64,000 nt of DNA, taken from positions 1,829,501 through 1,893,500 of the forward strand of contig BROG01000026.1 in assembly GCA_030159075.1 (NCBI GenBank), written 5' to 3'. The notes under the pieces are model-generated. The model ran no database searches, was not told the DNA's origin, and was given only the letters and a program-made list of their open reading frames with translations. This document shows, piece by piece, positions 1-12,639 of the stretch. Position numbers and translations under genes: made by a program. Source of the DNA: Atrina japonica. Lineage: Eukaryota > Mollusca > Bivalvia > Pterioida > Pinnidae. Each line of letters begins with the position of its first letter. The stretch's first letter is position 1.

Positions 1-96
1 ACTTGAAAAACATTAAAATATGAGCATGAATTATGTTCCACCTCCTGACCAACAGATCATGATGTTCTATCTGTAATAGTTACTGGTAAAGCAAAA

Positions 97-337
97 CAGG
101 GATTTTCCTAGGCTGATTTGGTTCCAGTTTCAGGACCCATTTCCAATACAATGGCTTGTATTTTTCCCAAGATACCAAAAAAAAAAAAAAAATCAAAATT
201 TGGAATTTCAAAACAGAAAATAAAATGTTTTCAAACAAATGTCTCAAACTGAGTTTTTCTTTTTTAGTAAAAATGTTGTATATTTTCCCAATTTTCCGGA
301 ACCTCAGGCCTGGACCTAGGATTTTGGAAAATCCATG
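97..337. mobile_element. R1 dispersed element with short inverted ends
   Basis: A 241-bp unit beginning cagggattttcc and ending ggaaaatccatg, i.e. 12-bp inverted ends with one or two mismatches. It recurs at 8364-8609 and, truncated, at 7543-7760, with a more diverged fragment near 50580-50880. The interior shares the segments ggacccatt-ccaatgcaa and tatattttcccaatttt. This looks like a MITE; no coding capacity. Confidence 0.6.
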
Positions 338-2160
338 CTGAAAAACATGTTATGCACTACCTCCATTCCTGCCTAACAGGTGATATAAGTTAAATCATGG
401 ATACATTGTATATATTATACCACCCCTCCCTGTTAATAGATTACCATTTTATATGTGTAATGGTTAAATCATAGATATATGATACTGTCCTATCCCTGCC
501 ACTGTCCATGCCAAATAGATTATGGATAATTGTTGGAATTGTAAATTAAAATGGGTAAGATTTAAAAAAAAAAGTTTCCTTTAATCTTAAAAGAGTATAA
601 ATTGAAAAATTCCAAATTATTAACAAAAGTATTGACAAAATTTATTATTTTGGTAAAGTTGGTAAAAACTACATCAAAAGAAATCACTTTAAATTTTTTA
701 ACCAAATGCCTTTGATCCTTGACCCTTGAATAGTTTAATTAACAAAATGTGTAATTATCAGGGAATAGCCCTAGATACATAAATGTGTTAATTTTGTGAC
801 ACCTAGAATATCATCACCGTAATTATTCCACTTAGACTGTCACTAGAAATATTGTTCAGAGCTACTAGCTAATTCCATCATGTGTTGGACAAGTGTGCTT
901 TGAAAATGAGATGTTTTTCGGGGATTATAATGGTATCTTTCCTTTTCACATTATAAATTATATTTTTGTCTGTGCCTGATAACAATACATCAAACACTGC
1001 ATGAAGAATGTTAATTTTTTATCAGCTACGTACATACATTAACCTATTTGACCAAAGTTTAAATAATTTCCCCATAGGTATGAAGATATGAACTTAAACA
1101 AGGCGGCTGGACTTTATCCAGCGGTATCCACTCTTTGTTTGGACAAGGGACAATTGATAATCTATATTTACCCATATTCCGCAATGCTAATTTACCCATC
1201 AGGTGAGCAAACAAACAAAGCGTTGCATAATTCTAAAATTAAACTTTCTACCTTTATGGTTGTAAATGTTTGTGTATACCTGGTAGATGTCTGGTCGATC
1301 TTATATCAATATGATCAATTTGATTGGCTTGTCTGTGATTCACCAGTATTAACAATTACATTTACAAGCTTTATTTTCTTAGTATCCCAATGCCCATTGC
1401 CCTGTCATAGATGTTCATGTACATTAGACACTGTTTTGACTTGACTGTCAAAGGGCCTTGTAGATTTTGGTCACATAAGACAGGGAGTCACTTAATACAG
1501 ACCAGTTGATATTCATGAAATACTGTTGGACCACTCTAGATAGGTAATATAGTCACATAAAATAGGGAGTATTTATATACAGGCCTGAGGAGGTCACTTG
1601 AGCAATCTAGACTGTATATAAAGGAATCTTGGGGGGTAGGGATAGGGTTCAATGGTAAAGGTTCTTTGTTCAGGCCAAAAAAGTAAAAAAAAAAAAAACA
1701 CAAGCGACCTACCTAAAAAGTACCAATCCTAATTGTTGTACGCAGTTTTACTTGCTTATTTTTTCCTAATTAAAAATCTGAAATTTTGTTAAATTTTCTT
1801 ATACAAAGTAAAATAAAAATCAAAACATTTTTGCCTATGGACTGACCCTCTAACTTCTAAAACTACTGATTGAGGCAAGTCAAACAACTAATTTTTTAAT
1901 GATAACCCCCATTTTGTTATGTATTGTTCTCTCACTACATCATTAACTTTAAACCTCTCTCCCGATTTCTTGAGCTAATGTTTATAATGTCATTTTTGAA
2001 GGTGGTCCTTTTTAATTTTTAATTAGATATTTATTATATAATTGCCTCAGGCTTACTTTGATCATTGGATTTTGATTGGCATTAATTTTAATCAGCAGTG
2101 ATTGATAGGAGAAAAAATTTGGTATAGAAATAAGAATAAAATTGTTCTTTTTATGCTTCA
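338..2160. other. Intronic DNA upstream of first visible exon, no gene seen
   Basis: AT-rich, non-repetitive at this scale. An open frame at 1088-1444 (118 codons) lacks similarity to the missing WRAP73 N-terminal part and to anything recognised. It is assumed to belong to the intron before the 3344 exon. Confidence 0.6.
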
Positions 2161-2164
2161 GCCT

Positions 2165-2835
2165 GAAAGGTCTGCCAGGGGGCATATAGTGTTTGGGTTG
2201 TCCATCTGTGTGTTTGTCTGTCTGTAATTCTGTCCCGCTTACATATAAAGTGTAATATTTCAAGTTTGGATTGTGATACAGTAACCTAACTTGGACTGTA
2301 AGTTCATCTAAGGGTTGCTCACACTTCTCTGACATCACACAGGGTTTTCCCTTATGCATGATTTCTGCGTCTGTGACGCATAAAATCTTTTCAGGATGCA
2401 AAACATGAATATTAGTGAGTCGCTAAGGATACACAAAAACTCAGTGATTTATTTTTTCAACCCAAGACTGAAAATGTGTGCCTTTGTTTTCATGTATTTT
2501 CTTGAATTTTATTGACTTGGGGACTCACAAATTTAATGAAGGACTCATGAATTTTGTTCTTGTGGGTCCCTGGGACTCACTTAAATAATGCCCCTAGGGT
2601 GGAATGGGTCAAAATGTAGGAAATTGCAATATTTAAAGTTTGGATTGTGATACAGTAACCAAACTTGGACTGTCTAAGTTCATCTAAGGGTTGCTTACAC
2701 TTCACTGACATCATATGCCCCTGGAGGTGCACTTTGCTGACATCACATGTCCCTCGGAGGGGGGTGTGTGTGTCATTTTATTTACCAGCATAGAAATTTG
2801 TTGGGACCGAGGGCATTTGTTTTTCGCAAACACAT
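2165..2835. repeat. Two copies of an ~85-bp repeat segment
   Basis: The segment around 2252-2340 (tttggattgtgatacagtaa and ttcatctaagggttgc) recurs at about 2630-2715 with few changes. The flanks contain gggcatat- and acaaatgccct-like pieces in inverted arrangement (2180 and about 2800-2830), suggesting remnants of a larger dispersed element of bivalve type. The rest up to 3343 shows nothing further. Confidence 0.5.
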
Positions 2836-3343
2836 CTTGTTCTTTCCAGTGTTATGATAAAGTCAGATTTACTAGGAGATTGTATGTCATGTGAAATTAC
2901 ACATATAAAAAAACCAAATTATTCATAAATGATTTAGACTCCCAAGTATTGAAAAACGTTTATGTATACCAATGTGCATGAATGCTTACTGCAGAAATTG
3001 CCTGAATGTCCTACTTTCCTCATATAAAAAATGTGAAAAGTTTATTAGATATTCGTTTGATATTTTCTCCTAAAAGTTGACAAGTGGTGGTAACTGTGGT
3101 GTGGGTTCTTTGTGGCTGGGCGTGGCATCTTGTTTTCAGTCCATTTGGTGGTCTATTTTGATGCAGTCAAATAGCAAAGTTCTTTTCTGGAGATTTCAGT
3201 CAAATTTAGTATGTTTCTTTATATCCGTGAGATCTGAGACAAATTTTATTATTTGCTAATATTTGCTAGAGTTATGGGACTTTATAATGACTTCGTTCTG
3301 GGAGCAAAGTGTTTCTGAAACATTCTTTTTATTTTTATTTCAG

Positions 3344-3416
3344 CTTAGAATAACCGTTTGGTCCCTGGTTACAAAGTCTGTATCTTATATCAGGTACCCC
3401 AAACAGTGCCAGAAAG
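3344..3416 (+). CDS. WRAP73: WRAP73 (WDR8) exon, first one in window
   Basis: Internal exon of WRAP73, a WD40-repeat protein that in other eukaryotes works with SSX2IP/Msd1 at centrosomes and spindle poles in microtubule anchoring and ciliogenesis. The exon reads 24 codons plus one base: [16 protein letters not shown], then RYPKQCQK and the first base of an Ala codon. Vertebrate WRAP73, as remembered, has [18 protein letters not shown] at the same place. The start follows an acceptor ending in tttatttcag and is in phase 0. The end is followed by gtaagt and leaves phase 1. ITVWSL is the closing strand of a WD repeat. The exon carrying the preceding part (a CWSPDGRH-type segment in vertebrates) was searched for in bases 1-3343 and not found, so it should lie upstream of the window. 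Confidence 0.95.
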
Positions 3417-3813
3417 GTAAGTTCTGTTTGTGTTAAAAGGGGCCGTGGGGGGGGGGGGTTGAATATTTTCTGCAACTGTAAAAACCCAATATAAACTCAC
3501 TGTATGATGCTTGGCCTATCCCAATTTTTTATAAATCTGAGTTTTAGATAAAACAAATTCCACATTCTATTTCAGATTTTTTGTAAATACACAGGCCTTT
3601 TTCTATATTCAGTCCCATTTCTAATGCAAAACATGTGTGTTTTTTTCCCATTTTGATGAAAAAAATTGCCACTTTCAATTACAGATGGTGTTAGTAATGA
3701 AAAATGAATTTGTGCCGGGGCAAACACATTTAAAAAAGAGATTCCATCACATATAGATTTACATGTGTGCAAACTATTTTTCCCAGCTTCATACAAATTC
3801 ACAATAAAATTCG

Positions 3814-4025
3814 CAATGGGACTATTCATGTACCACGTGATACCCGATAACGTTTGTGCGGTACTAGTATCTCCAATGGTGACGGAATGTTAGTCTACAT
3901 AATCTTCCCACTGAAATGACGTTAGCGCGGGATATCATCTTCTAGTGTCATTCCATCACTAATAGAAACGATAGTCCCGCACAAATGTTATCGGGTATCA
4001 CGTGGTACAAAAATTAGTCCCATTG
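3814..4025. mobile_element. Palindromic MITE with ~47-bp inverted ends
   Basis: A 212-bp element. The left end caatgggact-ttcatgtaccacgtgatacc is matched by the reverse complement of the right end, which contains ggtatcacgtggtac and agtcccattg (4016-4025). The inverted arms also share cccgataacgtttgtgcgg with one change. It sits in the 678-bp intron, 69 bp before the WRAP73 exon at 4095. No coding capacity. The superfamily is not determined because no clear target duplication is seen. Confidence 0.75.
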
Positions 4026-4094
4026 TGTCACCAATGACATATATTTATACACTGCTGAAAAATGCATTTCGTTTTTGTTTTGTTTTTTTGACAG

Positions 4095-4198
4095 CACTAG
4101 CTTACAGCAATGGCGGAAAATACATGGCACTGGCAGAGAGGCGGGACTGTAAAGACTTTGTCAGTATCTTTTCCTGTAACTCGTGGGAGTTAGTCAAG
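4095..4198 (+). CDS. WRAP73: WRAP73 exon (WD repeat with MALAERRDCKD core)
   Basis: Next exon of the same reading frame. Two bases complete the Ala codon begun in the previous exon, followed by 34 codons ending in WELVK. It contains GGKYMALAERRDCKDFVSIF. The vertebrate protein, from memory, reads GRYMALAERRDCKDYVSIF, an almost exact match that makes the gene assignment very safe. The acceptor is tttttttgacag and the donor is AAG|gttagc, ending in phase 0. The segment supplies one blade strand set of the WD40 propeller. The preceding intron is 678 bp and carries a palindromic MITE ending only 69 bp before this exon. Confidence 0.97.
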
Positions 4199-4423
4199 GT
4201 TAGCTATTTTTGCATATCATGTACTATAAAAGGTGCTAAGTAGAGGAATAAAATAAAATTCTTGTGAATAAAACCAGATTTACAGTGAATGTTTTACAAA
4301 TGGATTTGATATCTTGTGACCACAAGCCTCTAGATTTTAAATATTGCAGAAGTGACATATACACACGTGATGGCTTATTCAGTAGTTGATCTGTACATCC
4401 GAGATTTTTGGTGCAATTTTAAT

Positions 4424-4514
4424 TTAACACATCAACCCCTGAAAAACATTAGAATCTTCTGTAAATCAAGGACTTAGACTAATCCAAATGTGTCTCCAAG
4501 GGCCAATGGGTTAA
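4424..4514. mobile_element. T1 tiny element, TTAA at both ends
   Basis: A 91-bp unit starting ttaacacatcaacccctgaa and ending ccaatgggttaa, in the 439-bp intron. It belongs to a family with several copies in the window (22852, 32108, 40614, 40932, 60422). The inverted ends are TTAAC-CAT-ACCCCT type. TTAA termini are what piggyBac-type elements leave; that assignment is inference. Confidence 0.55.
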
Positions 4515-4637
4515 TTTATGCAACCTGCCTGACTTTCAGCACCGCCATGGACTGGCAGTATGGAGTAATTTTAGAAAGACAGTATTCATGTCACTTTGGT
4601 AAACTGTGAATACACTCTTTTTTCTCTTCATTTCCAG

Positions 4638-4724
4638 CACTTTGAGACAGAAACAGATGATCTGGCAGGATTAGACTGGTCTCCTGATGGGAGAGTAGTA
4701 GCGGTATGGGAGTCCCCCCTTTGT
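4638..4724 (+). CDS. WRAP73: WRAP73 exon (WD repeat, LDWSPDGR)
   Basis: Exon of exactly 29 codons, phase 0 at both ends. It begins HFETETDDLAGLDWSPDGRV and ends in WESPLC. The LDWSPDG turn is the typical WD40 hairpin, and the vertebrate counterpart HFDTDTQDLTGIEWAPNG has the same length with no gap. The acceptor is ctcttcatttccag and the donor is gtaagt, a strong consensus. The next exon (YKILLY) continues directly in the vertebrate alignment, so no exon should be hidden in the 32.6 kb intron that follows. Confidence 0.96.
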
Positions 4725-5889
4725 GTAAGTCATTTTTACATTTTGTTACAAAGGATGAACATGCTGGATGTGTTCTTTCAGAATCAAAAGAAATAATAGG
4801 AAGTGCAATGGAACATCACCCTAGGACCACCTTGCTTAGGAAACCTCACTTAGGAGACCACCTCACATTTAAGACTAAATATTCATTCTCATAAAAAAAT
4901 TTTTGAGTCAAGTGGCCTTAATAGTGAGTTTCAACTTAACATAAAAAAAAATTTCCAGAAGATAATTCTTGAGTGAATGTTTGGAATTTTCAAGGTGAAA
5001 TAATTCTGAATGAAAAGTCGTAATTATATGGTCAAATGTTTATCTTGATAAAGAATTGCCCCTAATCAGACAAGGTACAAAAATCATTTCCTTTGCAATT
5101 GCCGTTACCAAAATTGATCATATTTTGTAACATTTTTCGGGGGGAATGGATGAAAATGGAGTTTTAGATAAATGTGTTTCTGAACACATCAGCAGTGATG
5201 TGTCGAGCACTACTGATAAAGTACCTCAAACAGAGAGAGAAAAAAAAACACATCCATTTGTATAGATACATTTATTAAATTTGGGTTTAAATTTTAGTAG
5301 GTAAAACATATACAGATAGAAACCCAGATATCGGGTATAAATTTGTCTGATTTCACTTGCTGCTTTAGAATATTGAAACACCTGAGATGCGTACCTATTG
5401 AATTTGATTTCACTTAAGTGTACCAATTATACCAGCTACATCTACATTTATTTACTTGACTAAAAAAAAAAAAATTTCTTACATATATCATGGTAAGCGT
5501 CAAATTAATCACTGCATCACTTGATTTTTAGTGGTGTTGAATATTTATATATAGATGCTGATGAATATCGATGCGGTAACACTTTGCACAAAGTGCCGTG
5601 TCGTGTGAGGTATGTGTTAATAGCACTAATAAATACATACAGATGCTTTTACAGAATACCTATCAGAAATTTATCTCCTCAATTTTAGGGTATATACTAA
5701 GGAGTCATACGTCTTTGTTTATGACACTGTGGTAGTAAATTTGACAATTTTTTTGAGTTCCAAATTGTTTCTTAGTCATCTTGTGTTTTGTTTGAACAGC
5801 GTTTAATTTTATCTACATAGGGAAGCTATTTCATACACAGGTGTAATGTGGCATGTTCCTAAAACAAATATTTTACCATCTAATCTATC

Positions 5890-6049
5890 AGTCAGTCCAT
5901 CCATCTTTCTATCCATCTGTCCATGTTGGTCTGTCTATCTATATTTATATCTATATCTATCTGTCTGTCTATCTATATCTACATATTTCTCAGTCTGTCT
6001 GTTTGTCTGTCACTGTCTGACTGCCTTTCTGTCTCTCTCTGTATGTCAA

Positions 6050-6082
<33 letters not shown>

Positions 6083-7102
6083 GTTGCATCTATCTGTCTG
6101 TCTGCCTGTCTGTTTCTCTGTATGTCTATTTGTCTGTCTGCCTGTCTGTTTCTCTCTGTATGTCTATTTGTCTGTCTCTCTCTTTATGTCTATCTGTCTC
6201 TCTCTGTATATCTATCTGTCTGTCTGTCTCTCTGTAGGTATATCTGTCTGTCTCTATATCTGTCTGTCTTTCTCAGTATGTATATCTGTCTGTCTGTTTG
6301 TCTGTTTCTCTCTGTATGTCTATTTGTCTGTCTCTCTCTTTATGTCTATCTGTCTCTCTCTGTATATCTATCTGTCTGTCTGTCTCTCTGTAGGTCTATC
6401 TGTCTGTCTCTATATCTGTCTCTATATCTGTCTGTCTTTCTCAGTATGTCTATCTGTCTGTCTGTTTGTCTGTTTCTCTGTATGTCTATCTGTCTATCTG
6501 TCTGTCTGTTCTCTCTGTATGTCTGTCTGTCTGTTTCTCTCTGTATGTCTGCCTGGCTGTCTCTCTGTATGTCTCTGTCTGCCTGCCTGTCTGTCTCTCT
6601 GTCTCTGTATGTCAAACTGTCTGTCTGTCCCTCTCTGTATGCCTATCTGTCTGTCTGTCTCTCTGTATTTCTTTCTGTCTCTCTGGCTGTCAGTCTCTAT
6701 GTATGTCTATCTGTCTGTCTGTATGTTTATCTGTCTATCTGTCTCTCTCTGTATGTCTGTCTGTCTGTCTGTCTCTGTATGTCTGTCTGTTTCTCTCTGT
6801 ATGTCTTTGTCTGCCTGTCTGTCTCTATCTCTCTGTATGTCTATCTGTCTGTATGTCTCTGTGTGTCTATCTGTCTGTCTGGCTGTCTGTCTCTCTCTGT
6901 ATGTCTATATGTCTGCCTCCCTGTCTGACTGTCTGTCTGTCTGTCTGTATGTCTGTCTGTCTCCCTGTCTCTCTATATGTCTATCTGTCTCTGTATGTCT
7001 GTATGTCTATCTATCTGTCTGTCTGTCTGTCTCTCTCTGTATGTCTATCTGTCTGTCTCCCTGTCTCCCTGTATCTCTGTATATCTGTATATCTGTCTGT
7101 CC
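5890..7102. repeat. CTGT/CTAT-type microsatellite, 1.2 kb
   Basis: Nearly uninterrupted tetranucleotide repeat (tctg with tcta, tctc and tatg variants). It has internal higher-order duplication: the stretch from about 6149 recurs at about 6305, offset 156 bp. It creates long spurious open frames on both strands (for example 5846-6928) that translate to Cys/Leu/Ser repeats or Arg/Asp/Gln repeats. These are not genes. Confidence 0.97.
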
Positions 7103-7542
7103 TGTTTTGTACACAACAATAATACAGATTTTTGTAGACTGTTTTTAAGGGCTGTGCATCATGACTCAAAAGTGTATCATAATATATAACAATAGATGAA
7201 AAGGTGTATCACCATGTATCATATCATATATCATATCGTTAGGAATATTGAGTGTAACATTGGAAAGAGTGTGAAACACAGAAACAGCAAATGTAGGACT
7301 ACTAATTTTTCATTACATCTTGTACATCAATGGTAACCTATTGTAGACAAAAGAGATAATTTGTTGATATTGCGCTTAGGTGATATCAACAGACACTGAA
7401 ATACTAATAATGGAACCAACATAATTCCGTATTTTATTTTTCTGGAAAAATTTTTTTTGCATCTATATAACACATTGGCAGAAATAATATCACAATATAT
7501 TATTGTATTGTTATATTTTTTAGTTTATTTTTATTTTTTAGT

Positions 7543-7760
7543 CCAGTTACAAGACCCACTCACAATGCGAAAATGACTTGTATTCCCTCCCCCCTCAAAA
7601 TTATGCAAAAATTCTTAATTTGGAATTTTCAAAAAAAGAATAAAGTATTTTCAAACATATGTCTCAAATAAGTTTTTCTGTTTTAGTTAAAATGTTGTAT
7701 ATTTTCCCAGTTATTCAAACCATGGACCCAGAATTTAGGAGGGAGAATTATTGAGGAATG
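7543..7760. mobile_element. R1 element, truncated copy
   Basis: Shares agacccactcacaatgcg, aatttggaattttcaaaa and gttgtatattttcccag with the copies at 97-337 and 8364-8609. The right end is degraded, and a poly-A of about 19 follows at 7788. Confidence 0.55.
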
Positions 7761-8363
7761 AATGCACAGAACTGTTCACAGTGAATTAAAAAAAAAAAAA
7801 AAAAAATTGGTGGCAAGATGTTGGTAAATTTACAGTAAGTTTAATTATTATGGTCCTCTGAAATGTCGTATTACATTCTTTACTTGTTTCTATGTAACTA
7901 TGATAAACATATGATTAACGTTGGGACGCTAAGACTTCCCCCAGATTAGAGTTGAAGATTTGTCATCGATATTTCAATGACGAAGCATTTTTCATTCACC
8001 AATTCTTAATATTCAAATGATTTCAAATTTGCTAGTCAATGCATAGTTTATACATGCGACACTGATGTATACACGACACCCAAGTAACACATAATGGTTT
8101 AAAAAAGCACAAATTAATGTTCGTTTCATAGACAATTTAGATTTATAGGCTAAAAGATACACCACTTTTTTTATCACAGGTCTAGCATGCCACCCTGGTA
8201 CCAGCATTTAGATAGCTGAGTATTACGCTATGATTTGTCTCCTACCTTCAGTTTTAAATTTCAGATCGCAGCGATTTATTCATAATGTCAGCGGATGTTT
8301 GAAAATGTATTAAATATGGTCGAGTTATGTAAGGCCACTAATAAAATGTTATTAGTTTGATAT

Positions 8364-8609
8364 CAAGGATTTTCCAAGGCTATTTTGGGGTCTGCTTAGT
8401 GGTTACAGGACCCATTCCCAATGCAAAAGTATCTAGCATTTCGCCCCCAAAATATGCAAAAATTCCAGATGTGGAATTTCAAAATAACGAATAAAGTATT
8501 TTCTAACAAATGTCTCAAATTAAGTTTTTCTGTTTCATTTAATATGTTTTATATTTTCCCAATTTTTGTGGACCCTGGACTCAGAATTCAGGAGATAGGA
8601 AAATCCCTG
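8364..8609. mobile_element. R1 element, near-complete copy
   Basis: 246-bp copy with inverted ends caaggattttcc and ggaaaatccctg. It abuts the 31-bp minisatellite that begins at 8616, whose first bases (gaaaaccactt) resemble the interior of family A. Confidence 0.6.
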
Positions 8610-8615
8610 AAAACC

Positions 8616-9209
8616 ACTTATACAGTGGTCTCACAAGATAGGTTCTACTTATACAGTGGTCTCACAAGATAGGTTCTACTTATACAGTGGTCTCACAAGA
8701 TAGGTTCTACTTATACAGTGGTCTCACAAGATAGGTTCTACTTATACAGTGGTCTCACAAGATAGGTTCTACTTATACAGTGGTCTCACAAGATAGGTTC
8801 TACTTATACAGTGGTCTCACAAGATAGGTTCTACTTATACAGTGGTCTCACAAGATAGGTTCTACTTATACAGTGGTCTCACAAGATAGGTTCTACTTAT
8901 ACAGTGGTCTCACAAGATAGGTTCTACTTATACAGTGGTCTCTCAAGATAGGTTCCACTTATACAGTGGTCTCTCAAGATAGGTTCTACTTATACAGTGG
9001 TCTCACAAGATAGGTTCCACTTATACAGTGGTTTCTCAAGATAGGTTCTACTTATACAGTGGTCTCTCAAGATAGGTTCTACTTATACAGTGATCTCTCA
9101 AGATAGGTTCTACTTATACAGTGGTCTCACAAGATAGGTTCTACTTATACAGTGGTCTCTCAAGATAGATTCTACTTATACAGTGGTTTCTCAAGATAGG
9201 TTCTACTAT
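8616..9209. repeat. 31-bp minisatellite, about 19 copies
   Basis: Unit acttatacagtggtctcaca + agataggttct (31 bp), from 8616 to 9205 with only single-base variation (cac/ctc, ggttct/ggttcc). The core ggtctcacaagata-ggtt and the final ggttctactata match the terminus of the family A MITE seen elsewhere in the window, so the array probably arose inside such an element. Confidence 0.95.
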
Positions 9210-12200
9210 ATTGGAGCTCACATACATGTACATAGATATTCTCCAGGTTAAAATCCCCTCTCCCACCACCATCCAAACTGCACATCCCTAGGGATTCCAG
9301 TAATAGTAATCTTGTGTCATGTTGCTGTTACTTGGTTGGTTTAAGTTAGCTTTTGAATCTGCTGTGAACTTTCTGTACCGGTCGATCTATCTCCATTGTA
9401 ATTACATATTATATTAACATAGATATTACACCCATGTTTGAACCAGTCTTTTAGACAAAATCAATTTACATGAGTTACAAAAAAAGTATAAGCTTATGAA
9501 ATTAGTGTGTAAAATACCCTCACCTGAATGTTTACATTAGATTTTATAACTGTAGTAAGATTATCTGCCAAGTTTCGGGGTTTAGAGCTAATTCCTGTGC
9601 TTCATTGTCACTTCTCTGAATGCTAACATCATTTTAGCGTGTTTTCCTTCTTTAGTGTAGTATAAACATGAACCCAGACTCCACAGAATATACCATAATG
9701 AAAACAAAACAAGAACCATTGAGAGTTCCTATTCTAAACACTCATTGATCTTACTTTTCAAGTTCATTGGCAAGTGCTTGTGAGGCATCCAAGGGGGAAA
9801 ATCAGTTTCATTTTCAAAGAAATATATAATTTATTACTATGATATTTATTTTCTTTGTAGTATCGCGAGTTAGCTAGGTCATGTTGACCTATATATATAT
9901 ATTCTGAACTCCTGTAAATACTGTTTATGAGGGGAAAAGTACCTTGGTGTCCCCCCTTAGTACTGTTTATGGTTAAGCTGTGTCAATTTTTGTGTATAAT
10001 AGCGGAAATCATAACACAAATTTGAAGGGGGTTGAAACGGGTCAAGAATCTTGACAAAGCATGGCAGTATTACATGTCATACGCCAGTTTTAACCTTGCT
10101 TTCCGTACACAATACCACCTTTTTTGGTAACCTCTTGTGCAATCAACGTTTCTACTCTAGTCGAAAAGCAATTTGGGATGCGTACTTACTCTTTAAAAAA
10201 GCCATTGATTATCATGCAATGACGTAAGGTAGTCAATATTTTTCATTGTTTTGCCTAAATCATCCTATCTTGGTAAGATCTTCAGCATTAAATAAACAAG
10301 GGTAACATCAGTCTGTTGACTTTAGCAACGTAATATCAATTCATTGACTATGATCGACATAACATCAGTTTGTTAACTTATCCACCCCTGTAACCAAATT
10401 TGGACTCGCCCAATTCCAAGAATGACAAAATCCAGTGTAACCTATGACTTGGTGTTTTAATTCTACTATAGTTTCACATTCATTTATAACTTGTTCACCC
10501 CTAAATTATCACAGTAGACCTTACTATTAATTGATTAAGATGAATCTAAATGTGACCATAGGGGTCCATATTTTAAATATCGGTAAATTTGTTTATCACA
10601 CTGTCAAGGCCAAAGATATAGAAAAAGATTTGTTCGATGTGACCTGACAGGCCTAGCTAAAAAAGGCCTGTCACAAAAAGTATAGTAAGCAGTTTTGCAC
10701 TTGTTTTTATCTTGTCAAAAATTAGAAATTTTGTCTAATTAAGATATCAAAATTTAAAAAAAGAATTTTGTACCAGTTGACCCATTTTAGTCTAAATATA
10801 CTGGTGTTGGAACATCAAACAAATGATTGTTTAAATGATGGCCAGAAATAGAAGATAAATAATTTAATCATGCTCCTTCCCAGGGTTTTGTATTTTTTTC
10901 AAAACTTACCATTTCTGGATTTGAACCTGGAAACCATTTGCTCTTAAGATGTCTACTTTACCATTGAACCCCTGTAAGGAACTTTTTTATAACCTCGGGT
11001 CATGTGTATGTGCACATGTGTGTAAACGGTATTTATGTGCGTGTATTTATTCCACTTTCACTATGGCACACTTATTTACAGGTAGCTAGGGGGAATTACA
11101 TTGAGTTTCAGGTAGGGTTGATTACATTGAGTTTCTATAGTGCAAGTGTACTCACCCATGTTCCTCAGGTTTAAATACAACACGCTGTGTTTATTTGTGT
11201 ATGTTTATTTAATCATCGGTAGTTTAAAGTTGGACCTTTGTTTTACGTTGACCTAAAAAAGTTTTATTACTCTTGATTGCGTCTTTGTCTATTTAAACAG
11301 TTCTGTAGCTAAAGATGGAATGTTCAAACTGTAAAAACATTATTCAAATCAGTGAAATTTTAATGTCTGTGGTCCATCTTAAATTATATAATTGCCTAAC
11401 CTGTGTTGATCTACAGTTCCTGTGAGTTCCGTTTACACCAGATTTTATTGCTAAATCATGTGTTGTTTGTTCTTAACACGTCTTTAATCTTTTATCATGC
11501 TCACATGATTAACATAATTCAAGGAAAGGATAGATCTAGAAGTAATTGGTTTTTAATGTATGACGTACCACAGGATGGACTATATGTGAACATGTTCAGA
11601 AAAATTCATGAGAATGGCTGACATTCATCAATATGCTTTTGCAGCAATTGTTGAATATATATTACACGAGCTTCCAGTTAAAAAAGGTCATACTCACATG
11701 TTAGATTGATTCCCAAACAAGAAACGTAAAAAAGATTTTTTCGTTTACGTAGACAAACACATCATGGAGTTATGAATTTATCCCTGTTCTATCACACATT
11801 ATGGGTACACGAGTAATTTGCCATTGCCGGATATTAATCAGGCTATCAAAAAAAAATTATGTTCGCTGATAATTGCGATCATTGTCTTGTGTCATTGGTT
11901 CGGTCATGGCCATTTAAACATTGTCAGGAAGTTCCAAACAGGCTTTATTCTGTGAAGTATTAGTTCACCATTCACGGTTTGCAATAAATCATGCAAATAA
12001 ATTCTGTCATAAGAGTTGGCCCGGTTCCATTTTGGTAGTCTTTATTCCACTTGGATAGAATGAGAACTTTCATTGATCGGAAATCAATCTGGGTTAAGGC
12101 TGTGAATGATTGGGAATTTTAAATTTCTCATTTATACAAGATAGTATTCATGAATGAAATATTTGTATTCAGTGTGTCTGGGACTTTTAATTGGGAAAAT

Positions 12201-12639
12201 ATTACAAATTATGATCTAGAAATTCTTTGTAAACAAATTTCAAGTGTCTAATCCACCCTGATTGGCATTGTTCTACTGGATGTGTACACATGGTTAGTGT
12301 GATATTGATACTCTAGTAACCTGACTCTGTATTAGGTTTTTAACATCACATGACTTCAAATCATGTGTCATAGAGATAGAGGAGGGGAATAATAGTTTTT
12401 GGTCCAAACGTTTATCCAGCTGTAACATTTGCAATGCTGTACTGGTCAAGGACCAGTAGCTGGCTATGGTGTGATTTCCTCTTTACTATGTACCACAACA
12501 ATATTTTATTCTTCTGTTTGAGAAAAATGCCCAACATCTTATGATTGATCTAAAAAGAAATAAAAATATCACAAACGTGTTCTGTATAGCTGAAATCATG
12601 CAATAGCCGACTACTGGTCCTAGACAATTACTGGTCCCT

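Noticed and set aside
1078..1201. Exon-like interval with acceptor-like ccccatag and donor gtgagc inside a 118-codon frame
   Set aside because: The translation does not resemble the missing N-terminal part of WRAP73, and no WD-type motif is present. It is probably a chance combination of splice-like words.
5846..7148. Open frames of 360, 354 and 218 codons
   Set aside because: They are translations of the CTGT/CTAT microsatellite. Open in all frames, with no start context, composition or domain.
8616..9209. Possible CRISPR-like array (regular 31-bp repeats)
   Set aside because: The units are contiguous with no unique spacers, in eukaryotic intron DNA. It is a minisatellite.
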